Source of the DNA: JBBSHJ01 sp038253135
GTDB taxonomy: Bacteria; Actinomycetota; Actinomycetes; Mycobacteriales; QHCD01
Length of the DNA: 10,503 bases
Direction of reading: 5' to 3'
Assembly (NCBI GenBank): GCA_038253135.1
Contig: JBBSHJ010000108.1
Location: forward strand, 1 to 10,503
Part shown: positions 1 through 6,175 of the stretch, one piece after another
Layout of the letters: every line of letters begins with the position of its first letter
How positions within the stretch are numbered: position 1 is the first letter of the stretch
The notes under the pieces: generated by a model
Told to the model about the DNA's origin: nothing
Databases searched by the model: none
What the model saw: only the letters and a program-made list of their open reading frames with translations
Translations under genes and position numbers: made by a program

Positions 1-63
1 GACAGGGATCGCGGCCTTTTCGCGCACTGGCGCTGGACGGGCACGTTCGTGTGGATGGGATGA
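1..63 (+). CDS. Group II intron reverse transcriptase/maturase, C-terminal 20 codons (partial)
   Basis: Reading from base 1 gives a 20-residue C-terminal tail ending at TGA 61-63. It includes Leu-Phe-Ala-His-Trp, a pattern I associate with the extreme C terminus of group II intron-encoded proteins. The stop lies only 3 nt before domain V, which is where the intron ORF (looped out of domain IV) is expected to end. The full protein would bind the intron RNA, help it splice, and carry out reverse transcription during retrohoming. The catalytic RT and X domains lie upstream and cannot be seen. The call depends mainly on the adjoining domain V/VI RNA, because 20 residues alone would not be diagnostic. 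Confidence 0.75.
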   Translation, partial: DRDRGLFAHWRWTGTFVWMG

Positions 64-66
64 CAA

Positions 67-140
67 GAGCGGTGTGAATCGAGAGGTTCACGCACCGTTC
101 TGTGGGAGCCCGGGGGTGCGATTCCCCCGGGCCACCCGAC
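67..140 (+). ncRNA. Group II intron domains V and VI (catalytic core and branch-point hairpin)
   Basis: Domain V is exactly 34 nt (67-100). The lower 7-bp helix GAGCGGT/ACCGTTC includes one G-U pair and contains the AGC catalytic triad at 68-70. A two-nucleotide GC bulge lies at 92-93, followed by the upper 7-bp helix GTGAATC/GGTTCAC and a GAGA tetraloop (GNRA class) at 81-84. Domain VI has a 9-bp helix (108-116 with 124-132) closed by a 7-nt loop, and a basal GGG/CCC helix (104-106 with 135-137). A134 is left unpaired, 7 nt from the intron end, as expected for the lariat branch point. Every element is visible in the sequence. Splicing activity itself is inferred. Confidence 0.92.
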
Positions 141-1791
141 TACAACCACCGGGGCGATCGGCGGCTACATCGACGTCGCACACGTCGGCGTCGTGCTCCC
201 CGACGGCCGCCAGCTACTCAACGACGTGTCCTTCAGGGTGGGCGAGGGCGTTAAAGCCGCGCTCGTCGGCGCCAACGGAGTCGGCAAGACGACCTTGCTG
301 CGCGTGATCGCCGGAGACCAGCAACCCACGACCGGATCCGTCGCCCGCGGCGGTGGGCTTGGCGTGATGCGGCAATTCATCGGCAGCATCGGTGACGCGA
401 CGACAGTACGCGAATTCCTGCTGTCGCTGGCCGCCCCGCCGCTGCGTGCCGCAGCCGACCGGCTCCGGCGCGCCGAGAGGGCGCTGGTCGAGTCCGCCGG
501 GGAGGCCGCGCAGCTGCGGTACGCCGCCGAGCTGACCCATTGGGGCGACGCCGGCGGGTACGACGCCGAGGTCCAGTGGGACACCGCGACCGTCGCGGCG
601 CTCGGCCTCGGCTACGAGCAGGCACGCGAGCGTCCGGTCCGCGAACTCTCCGGCGGCGAGCAGAAGCGGCTCGCCCTCGAGGCGCTGCTCCGCGGCGACG
701 ACGCGGTGTTGCTGCTCGACGAGCCGGACAACTATCTCGACGTCGCCGGCAAGCAGTGGCTCGAGCGAGCGCTCAACGAGACTGCCAAGACCGTGCTCTT
801 CGTCAGCCACGACCGGGAATTACTCAACAACACTGCCGACCGGATAGTCACCGTCGAGGGCCGCGGCGCCTGGGTGCACGGTGGTGGGTTCGCCAGCTAT
901 CACGAGGCCCGCGCCGGCCGGATCGAGCGGCTCGACGAGCTGCATCGCCGGTGGGACGAAGAGCACAAGCGGCTGATCAATCTGGTCCGCGAGCTGCAGC
1001 AGCAGGCGGCTCGCAGCGCGGACATGGCCGCCCGCTACCACGCGATGCAGACTCGGCTGGCGAAATTCGAGCAGGCCGGACCGCCGCCGGAGCGGCCGAG
1101 CGAGCAGAAGGTCATCGTGCGCCTCGGCGGCGGCCGGACCGGCATCCGTGCACTGACGTGCTCGGGCCTGGAGCTGGTCGGGCTCACCGATCCCTTCGAC
1201 CTCGAGGTCTTCTATGGCGAGCGGGTCGCGGTGCTCGGCCCCAACGGCTCGGGTAAATCGCATTTCCTGCGGTTGCTCGGCGGTGAGACCATGTCAGATG
1301 TCGACGTGGCCGGCGCTTGGCGGCTGGGCGCGCGGGTGCGGCCCGGCCTCTTCTCCCAGACGCACGAGCACCCCGAGCTCGTCGGACGCACGCTGGTGGA
1401 GATCCTGTGGCGCGGGGACGACGTACGCCGGGGGCTCGACCGCGGCCGGGCGATCTCGGCACTGCGCCGGTACGAGTTGCACGGGCAGGGCGACCAGCGC
1501 TTCGAGACCCTCTCCGGCGGGCAGCAGGCGCGATTGCAGATCCTGCTGCTCGAGCTCGCCGGCACGACGATGTTGCTGCTCGATGAGCCGACCGACAACC
1601 TCGACGTCATCAGCGCGGAGGCGTTGGAGGACGGGCTGGCGTCGTACGACGGCACCGTCCTTGCCGTCACGCACGACCGCTGGTTCGCGGCCGGCTTCGA
1701 CCGGTACGTCGTCTTCGGCGACAACGGTTCGGTCCGCGAGAGCGATGCGCCAATATGGGAGGGAGCCTCGGCGTGGGCCGCCTCGTCATAG
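141..1791 (+). CDS. ABC-F family ATPase (3' exon; 5' end split off by group II intron)
   Basis: This is a soluble tandem-ATPase of the ABC-F family, whose members act on the ribosome (translation factors or ribosome-protection proteins) rather than in transport. Numbered from the internal GTG at 193, the first ATPase has Walker A GANGVGKTT (26-34), signature LSGGEQ (152-157), Walker B LLLDEP (173-178) and the SHDRE switch (205-209). A charged helical linker spans about 235-300. The second ATPase has GPNGSGKS (349-356), LSGGQQ (440-445), LLLDEP (461-466) and THDR (493-496). Both sites look intact, and no transmembrane segments are visible. I start at 141 because the frame runs open from the intron junction and encodes a family-like N terminus (GGYIDVAHVG). 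No ATG, GTG or TTG occurs in frame before 193, so the true start lies in the missing 5' exon. The gene has one TTA codon (820-822). The subfamily, and any role in antibiotic resistance, is unknown. Confidence 0.9.
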
Positions 1792-1819
1792 CCGTGCGAA
1801 GATGCGCGGACGCAACGGC

Positions 1820-1824
1820 GGAGG
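1820..1824 (+). promoter_or_regulatory. Ribosome binding site of the lipoprotein gene
   Basis: GGAGG lies 7 nt before the GTG at 1832. It fixes that start, which also gives a clean lipoprotein signal peptide. Confidence 0.75.
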
Positions 1825-1831
1825 ATGACTG

Positions 1832-3187
1832 GTGAAAGCGGGTTGGCCAGCGGTGTGCGCTGCGACGGCGCTCGTGCTGCTCGCCGGCTGCTCGAGCAAG
1901 GTCAGCGGCAATGGCCATCCGGGACCGGTCGCCTCCTTCGCTCCCAGCAGCGGCGGTATGCCGCCCTCGTCGGCATCTTCGCCGCATCCGTCATCACAAC
2001 CGCCATCAACCAGGCCCTCAACGGGGCCATCGAAGCCGGCGTCGAAACCCCCATCGACCGGCCACCTGACACCGGTCGCACCACCCGCGGTCTCCGGCGC
2101 GATCATCGAGTCACACCGCATGGGCCCCTACGTGACCGGCCTGGAGAAGGTCTTCCCCGGCGGCAAGTTCAGCTGCTTCGACGACGGCCCCTGGCCGACT
2201 CCGAAGTCCGCCGCAATCGGCGTACTCGCCCAGTCGTGGTCCCAGAACGACAACACCGCCCGCGAGCAGCAGCTGTCCAACGCCGGCTACGCCGGCGGCT
2301 ACGCCAAGTGCGGATCAGCCAACGTCCACGCCGCCGACACCGGCGGCCTGATCATGCTCATGGAGACCCACGACGAGGCACGCGCACGGGCGATGGTCGG
2401 CGGGCTGCTGATCGCGCTGGGCGCGATCGGCGACAAGAAGGTGTCGGTGCCGGGCTTCCCGAGCGCACTGGCCTACGGCCATCAGGACAACGGGCTGTTC
2501 TGGATGGACACGACGTTGGTGACCGGCCGCATGGTCACCTACCTATCGATGCACGCGAAGGCCCAGACTGAGGCGGCCAAGAACACCGGCGCGGCGCTGA
2601 CCCAGCAGCGCCGGTTCACCGCGACCTTCGTGCCGACGGAGTTCGCCAAGCTCGGCCTGCTCGACGACGACCCCCACCTGATCGGCGCCAAGACGCTGCA
2701 GCCGCCGGGCAACCCGAGCTGGGTAGCCGGTGGCTACACCGCCGAGCAGTGGGCGGACGTGTCCAGCACTCCGGACACCGAGGTGCCGGTCCTGAAGAAG
2801 TGGGGGGCCAAGGAGATCTACTTCCGCGACGGGTTGTCTCACCAGCCGTCCGACGGACCCGGACAGACCGTCAAGGGCACGTCCGGCGTCTCGCTCACCC
2901 TGGCACCCGACGCCGGCAAGGCCCGCGGCCTGCTCGCCGACGAGATCACTGTCACCAAGAACGCCACCCCCGGCGCGAAGCAAGCGTCGCTGCCGGGGCA
3001 CAAGGACGTGACCTGCCTGACCAGCACCTACACCGGCCTCGGCAGCAGCTTCCCGTTGCAGCAGTGCATGTTCGTCGCGCAGCAGCACTTCGTCTTCATC
3101 AGCCTCGTCGACGGCACCACCACGGCCCGCGACGTCGGACCGATCGGCAAGCTGGTGGCGAGCCAGCTCAAGCTGACGCCGCGGTAG
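1832..3187 (+). CDS. Putative secreted lipoprotein, function unknown
   Basis: The 451-residue product has a type II signal peptide: Lys2, a hydrophobic run at about 5-19, and lipobox L-A-G-C with Cys20 as the lipidated residue. It should be anchored on the outer face of the membrane. Residues 21-90 are a low-complexity Pro/Ser/Thr/Gly tether. The folded part (about 91-451) has four cysteines (115, 160, 395, 412) that could form disulfides. Two stretches, about 178-256 and 359-447, share a loose pattern: an acidic/alanine helix, an S-[VL]-P-G turn, then a beta-rich segment and a final helix. This suggests an internal duplication. The layout reminds me of mycobacterial DUF7373-type lipoproteins, but that is from memory and weak. 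The gene starts 40 nt after the ABC-F stop with no visible terminator between, so co-transcription is possible. No enzymatic motif was recognised. Confidence 0.85.
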   Translation: MKAGWPAVCAATALVLLAGCSSKVSGNGHPGPVASFAPSSGGMPPSSASSPHPSSQPPSTRPSTGPSKPASKPPSTGHLTPVAPPAVSGAIIESHRMGPYVTGLEKVFPGGKFSCFDDGPWPTPKSAAIGVLAQSWSQNDNTAREQQLSNAGYAGGYAKCGSANVHAADTGGLIMLMETHDEARARAMVGGLLIALGAIGDKKVSVPGFPSALAYGHQDNGLFWMDTTLVTGRMVTYLSMHAKAQTEAAKNTGAALTQQRRFTATFVPTEFAKLGLLDDDPHLIGAKTLQPPGNPSWVAGGYTAEQWADVSSTPDTEVPVLKKWGAKEIYFRDGLSHQPSDGPGQTVKGTSGVSLTLAPDAGKARGLLADEITVTKNATPGAKQASLPGHKDVTCLTSTYTGLGSSFPLQQCMFVAQQHFVFISLVDGTTTARDVGPIGKLVASQLKLTPR

Positions 3188-3206
3188 CCCGCCGGTGCGA
3201 CCGATT

Positions 3207-3235
3207 TTGCCCACGTGAACGGCGCCGGGTATCCT
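3207..3235 (+). promoter_or_regulatory. Candidate SigA-type promoter of the rplM-rpsI-glmM operon
   Basis: TTGCCC (3207-3212) and TATCCT (3230-3235) are separated by exactly 17 nt. The -10 box matches the actinobacterial TAnnnT pattern and the -35 box matches TTGACA at four of six positions. It lies in the only sizeable gap before rplM and predicts transcription from about 3242, giving a leader of about 167 nt. Confidence 0.55.
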
Positions 3236-3242
3236 CAACGGT

Positions 3243-3261
3243 CGGCGCCCGTGCAGCGCCG
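3243..3261 (+). promoter_or_regulatory. Hairpin at the predicted 5' end of the rplM leader
   Basis: CGGCGC (3243-3248) and GCGCCG (3256-3261) can form a perfect 6-bp stem around a 7-nt loop. It begins within a base or two of the predicted transcription start. It could stabilise the mRNA 5' end or take part in autogenous control of the ribosomal protein genes, but short GC stems are common by chance in DNA this GC-rich. Confidence 0.3.
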
Positions 3262-3408
3262 CTGAGCTGTTCGTGCGTACTCCGCGAACGCCGGCACGCT
3301 GCTGACTTCGAGCCCGCCGCAGCGCCGCGATCTGTCGGCCAGTTGAGCGAATGAGCACCACGTGTCAGGGACAGAAACCAGATCGACGAGAGACGAAGGC
3401 ATAGCGCT

Positions 3409-3852
3409 GTGCGCACGTATACCCCGAAGAGCGGCGAGATCACCCGCCAATGGCACGTCATCGACGCCACGGACGTGGTGCTCGGCCGGCTCGCGTCCCG
3501 GAGCGCAATCCTGCTGCGGGGCAAGCACAAGCCGCAGTTCGCGCCTCACCTCGACACGGGCGACTTCGTCGTCGTCATCAATGCCGGGAAGATCGCCCTG
3601 TCGGGCAACAAGCGCGAGACCAAGAAGGTCTACCGGCACTCCGGCTATCCGGGTGGCCTCCGCGAGCGGACCATCGGCGACGAGCTCGACCGGCACCCCG
3701 AGCGGGTCATCGAGCGGGCCGTGCGCGGCATGCTCCCCAAGAACACCCTCGGCCGCAAGCAGCTGACGAAGCTGAAGGTCTACGCCGGTCCGGACCACCC
3801 GCATCAGGCGCAGCAGCCGACCACTTACGAGATCGGCCAGGTCGCCCAGTGA
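3409..3852 (+). CDS. rplM: 50S ribosomal protein L13
   Basis: L13 is an early-assembling 23S rRNA-binding protein of the large subunit. The 147-residue product has the normal bacterial length. It carries conserved L13 segments: W-H-V-I-D-A near residue 15, L-G-R-L-A at 25-29, the lysine-rich L-L-R-G-K-H-K-P at 35-42, and G-M-L-P-K-N-T-L-G-R near 106. The GTG start follows a GAAGG element at 3395-3399 with a 9-nt spacer. It is the first gene of the ribosomal operon, behind a candidate promoter and long leader. Its stop overlaps the proposed rpsI start by four bases (GTGA), the usual arrangement for coupled translation of L13 and S9. Confidence 0.97.
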   Translation: MRTYTPKSGEITRQWHVIDATDVVLGRLASRSAILLRGKHKPQFAPHLDTGDFVVVINAGKIALSGNKRETKKVYRHSGYPGGLRERTIGDELDRHPERVIERAVRGMLPKNTLGRKQLTKLKVYAGPDHPHQAQQPTTYEIGQVAQ

Positions 3853-4547
3853 CCGACGAGACCGTCACCCCCAGCGAGAACCCGACCGACGGAGATCAAG
3901 ACGCAGTGACCAACCCACAGGCCGACTCCGGCCCGCCCGAGCAGGCTCCCGTCACGGAGGCGCCGCCCATCGAGACTCCGGTCACCGAAGCGCCGGTCAC
4001 CGAAGCGCCGGTCACCGAAGCCCCGGTCACCGAAGCCCCGGTCACCGAAATGCCGATCGTGAGCGCTCCCGTCGAGCAGTCACCGGCCGACCTCCCGAAC
4101 GCCATACCGGGCGCGGCACCCGTCGCCGAGACGCCTCCCGCGTCCGTCGTACGCCGCCACGCCGGCGCCATCCAGACGGTCGGCCGGCGCAAGCAGGCGA
4201 TCGTGCGGGTGCGGCTGCTCCCGGGCTCGGGCAAGTTCAACCTCAACGGCAAGTCGCTGGAGGAGTACTTCCCCAACAAGGTCCACCAGCAGCTCATCCG
4301 CGAGCCGTTCGTCACGTTGGAGCGCGGCGAGTCCTTCGACGTCATCGCCCGGCTGACCGGCGGCGGCACCACCGGCCAGGCCGGCGCCCTGCGGCTCGCG
4401 ATCACACGAGCGCTCGTCGACGACGACCCGGAGATCCGCCCGACCTTGAAGAAGGCCGGCTTCCTCACTCGCGACCCGCGGGTCAAGGAGCGCAAGAAGT
4501 ACGGTCTGAAGAAGGCTCGCAAGGCGCCGCAGTACTCCAAGCGCTGA
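3849..4547 (+). CDS. rpsI: 30S ribosomal protein S9 with long repeat-bearing N-terminal extension
   Basis: S9 is a small-subunit head protein whose C-terminal tail reaches the P-site tRNA. The conserved core runs from about residue 107 (A-I-Q-T-V-G-R-R-K-Q-A) to 232. It includes G-K-F-N-L-N-G-K, G-G-G-T-T-G-Q-A-G-A and the basic tail ending Q-Y-S-K-R. Before it lies an acidic, Pro/Thr/Glu-rich extension of about 106 residues with a V-T-E-A-P pentapeptide repeat. Extensions on S9 are known in actinobacteria, but this repeat run looks unusual. I chose GTG 3849 because it overlaps the rplM stop. GTG 3906 is an alternative in-frame start with GGAG 11 nt upstream, which would drop 19 residues. The ATG of glmM follows the stop by 7 nt. 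Confidence 0.93.
   Translation: MTDETVTPSENPTDGDQDAVTNPQADSGPPEQAPVTEAPPIETPVTEAPVTEAPVTEAPVTEAPVTEMPIVSAPVEQSPADLPNAIPGAAPVAETPPASVVRRHAGAIQTVGRRKQAIVRVRLLPGSGKFNLNGKSLEEYFPNKVHQQLIREPFVTLERGESFDVIARLTGGGTTGQAGALRLAITRALVDDDPEIRPTLKKAGFLTRDPRVKERKKYGLKKARKAPQYSKR
3978..4052 (+). repeat. Five tandem 15-bp repeats encoding V-T-E-A-P in rpsI
   Basis: The unit CCGGTCACCGAAGCG occurs five times head to tail (3978, 3993, 4008, 4023 and 4038). Units 3 and 4 end in C and the last ends in ATG instead of GCG. A diverged relative precedes it near 3946. The near-identical DNA points to recent slippage expansion, and the multiple of three keeps the S9 frame. Confidence 0.95.
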
Positions 4548-4554
4548 CCCGCGG

Positions 4555-5895
4555 ATGGCCCGTCTCTTCGGCACCGACGGCATCCGCGGTCTGGCCAACG
4601 CCGAGTTGAGCCCCGAGCTCGCCCTGTCGGTTGCCGCCGCCGCCGTGCGGCTGCTCGGCTCGAGCGAGGTGAACCGGTCGCGCCGCCCGGCCGTCGTGGT
4701 CGGCCGAGATCCCCGAGCCAGCGGGGAGATGCTCGAGGCGGCAACGGTCGCCGGGCTTACCGCGGCCGGGGCCGACGTCCTGCGTGTCGGCGTCGTCCCG
4801 ACGCCCGCGACGGCCTACCTCACCGCCGACCTCGACGCCGATTTCGGCGTGATGCTCTCCGCCAGTCACAACCCGATGCCGGACAACGGCATCAAGCTCT
4901 TCGCCCGCGGCGGGCTCAAGCTGACCGATGCCGTCGAGGTCGCTATCGAGGCGCTCGCCGCATCCGGCCCGGCGCAGCGCCCGACCGGTCCTGGAGTGGG
5001 GCGCGTCCGCGACATCCCCGACGCAGCGCAGCGGTACGCCGCCCACCTGCGCGCGTCCGTGACGGTGGATCTGGCCGGGCTCACTGTCGTCGTCGACTGC
5101 GCGAACGGCGCCGCGTCGGCCGTGGCTCCGGCCGTCTACAGCGCCGCCGGCGCGGAGGTCACCGCCATTCACGCCGAGCCGGACGGGCTCAACATTAACG
5201 ACCGGTGTGGCTCCACCCACCTCGAGGACCTCATCGAAGCGGTACGGCGTACGGGCGCGGATCTCGGCATCGCTCACGACGGAGACGCCGACCGCGCGCT
5301 CGCCGTCACGGCCGACGGCATTGTCGCCGACGGCGACGCGATCCTCGCCATTTGCGCCATCGCCCTGCACGAGGACGGGCGGCTTGCGTCCGACACCGTG
5401 GTCGCGACCGTCATGAGCAACCTCGGCTTCCACCACGCGATGCGAGACGCCGGCATCACGGTGGTGACGACGCCCGTCGGGGATCGCTACCTGCTCGAGG
5501 CGTTGCGCGATCGGGGCCTGTCCCTGGGTGGGGAGCAGTCGGGGCATCTCGTCTTCGCCGAGCAGGCCACCACCGGCGACGGCCTGCTCACCGGCCTGCA
5601 GGTGATGGCCAGAATGGCGGCGACCGAGCGCGGCCTCGGCGAGCTCGCCGGCGTCGTACGCCGGCTGCCTCAAGTGCTCCTCAACGTCCCCGTGACCGAC
5701 AAGGCTGCCGTTGCCACGTCCGCCGCCGTCACCGCCGCGGTCACCGAGGCCGAGCAGGCCCTCGGCGACTCCGGCCGGGTGCTGCTGCGCCCTTCCGGCA
5801 CCGAAGCGCTCGTGCGGGTCATGGTCGAGGCCCCCACCGACGAGCAGGCCGCCGCGCTGGCCACCAAGGTCGCGACCGCGGTTGCCGTGGCCTGA
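4555..5895 (+). CDS. glmM: Phosphoglucosamine mutase
   Basis: GlmM converts glucosamine-6-phosphate to glucosamine-1-phosphate in the cytoplasm, the step after GlmS on the way to UDP-GlcNAc. The 446 residues match the usual family length. Visible features are the N-terminal F-G-T-D-G-I-R-G (5-12) and the phosphoserine loop S-A-S-H-N-P, with Ser104 as the expected phosphorylated residue. The Mg-binding loop is D-G-D-A-D-R (Asp242, 244, 246), the sugar-specificity loop is G-G-E-Q-S-G-H (325-331), and the phosphate-binding loop is R-P-S-G-T-E (412-417). All catalytic elements are intact. ATG 4555 lies 7 nt after rpsI and has no clear Shine-Dalgarno sequence, so translation is probably coupled to rpsI. 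An rplM-rpsI-glmM order is typical of actinobacteria. Confidence 0.97.
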   Translation: MARLFGTDGIRGLANAELSPELALSVAAAAVRLLGSSEVNRSRRPAVVVGRDPRASGEMLEAATVAGLTAAGADVLRVGVVPTPATAYLTADLDADFGVMLSASHNPMPDNGIKLFARGGLKLTDAVEVAIEALAASGPAQRPTGPGVGRVRDIPDAAQRYAAHLRASVTVDLAGLTVVVDCANGAASAVAPAVYSAAGAEVTAIHAEPDGLNINDRCGSTHLEDLIEAVRRTGADLGIAHDGDADRALAVTADGIVADGDAILAICAIALHEDGRLASDTVVATVMSNLGFHHAMRDAGITVVTTPVGDRYLLEALRDRGLSLGGEQSGHLVFAEQATTGDGLLTGLQVMARMAATERGLGELAGVVRRLPQVLLNVPVTDKAAVATSAAVTAAVTEAEQALGDSGRVLLRPSGTEALVRVMVEAPTDEQAAALATKVATAVAVA

Positions 5896-5934
5896 CCTCC
5901 GCCCCGCCTTCTGGCCCTGTCCTCCGGCCCGGTG

Positions 5935-6012
5935 AATGCGCCCGGTTAAATGCGCCCAGGCAAATGCGCCCGGTTAAATGCGCCCAGGCAAATGCGCCCG
6001 GTTAATGCGCGG
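5935..6012 (+). repeat. Alternating 14-bp tandem repeat array (28-bp dimer)
   Basis: Two related 14-mers alternate: A is AATGCGCCCGGTTA and B is AATGCGCCCAGGCA. The order is A (5935), B (5949), A (5963), B (5977), then a 13-bp A lacking its last base (5991) and a 9-bp remnant (6004). The B copies are identical to each other and so are the full A copies, so a 28-bp dimer was duplicated. The array lies 39 bp after glmM. Confidence 0.95.
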
Positions 6013-6163
6013 TGGGTGGGGCGTGTCCTGCGACCGTTGGCCGGCCCGGCAGGTGAAGATCAAGCGGACGACCGGGATTCCGCCCGGCCGCTCATGCCGT
6101 CGCACCTGCGCCTTCGCCCGGTGGTTCGCTCACCTGTGCTCGCGTCCCGCGCGGCCGGCTCGT

Positions 6164-6171
6164 GGGGGAGG
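6164..6171 (+). promoter_or_regulatory. Ribosome binding site of the acyltransferase gene
   Basis: GGGGGAGG (6164-6171) ends 4 nt before GTG 6176 and 10 nt before the in-frame GTG 6182. It is the only strong Shine-Dalgarno sequence in this reading frame before the conserved domain, and it supports a start here over upstream ATGs. Confidence 0.65.
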
Positions 6172-6175
6172 TGGC

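Larger units (their letters stand above)
1..140 (+). mobile_element. Group II intron, 3' end (5' part outside window)
   Basis: This is the 3' terminal part of a retroelement-type self-splicing intron. It contains the last codons of the intron-encoded protein (stop at 61-63), a 34-nt domain V (67-100) and a domain VI hairpin (104-137). The intron then ends with CCCGAC at 135-140, which fits the group II 3' consensus AY. The sequence after 140 reads directly into the N-terminal part of an ABC-F protein, so 140/141 is the inferred 3' splice junction. The boundary rests on domain VI geometry, with the bulged A at position -7, and was not checked against an uninterrupted homologue. The 5' boundary, domains I-IV and the exon-binding sequences are outside the window. 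Confidence 0.88.
5896..6175 (+). other. Non-coding gap between glmM and the acyltransferase gene
   Basis: This 280-bp stretch holds the 14-bp repeat array described separately. I see no convincing promoter, terminator hairpin or RNA gene in it. The acyltransferase frame remains open through the second half of the gap, but the encoded residues are Arg/Cys/Trp-rich and unlike a protein N terminus. Confidence 0.6.

Noticed and set aside
61..140. tRNA-like T-arm (5-bp G/C stem with 7-nt loop TGCGATT, followed by GGGCCA)
   Set aside because: The loop lacks the TTC of a T-loop, no matching 5' acceptor strand or D-arm/anticodon arm exists upstream, and the whole stretch folds perfectly as group II intron domains V and VI.
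5896..5934. Rho-independent terminator after glmM
   Set aside because: The stretch contains only short GGCC palindromes, with no stable stem followed by a T-run.
5935..6012. CRISPR array
   Set aside because: The units are 14 bp and directly adjacent, with no unique spacers of constant length, and no cas genes are in the window.
5978..6175. Extension of the acyltransferase gene back to ATG 5978
   Set aside because: That ATG is part of the 14-bp repeat array and has no Shine-Dalgarno sequence. The extra 66 residues are Arg/Cys/Trp-rich and unlike the family. A strong Shine-Dalgarno sequence stands before GTG 6176.
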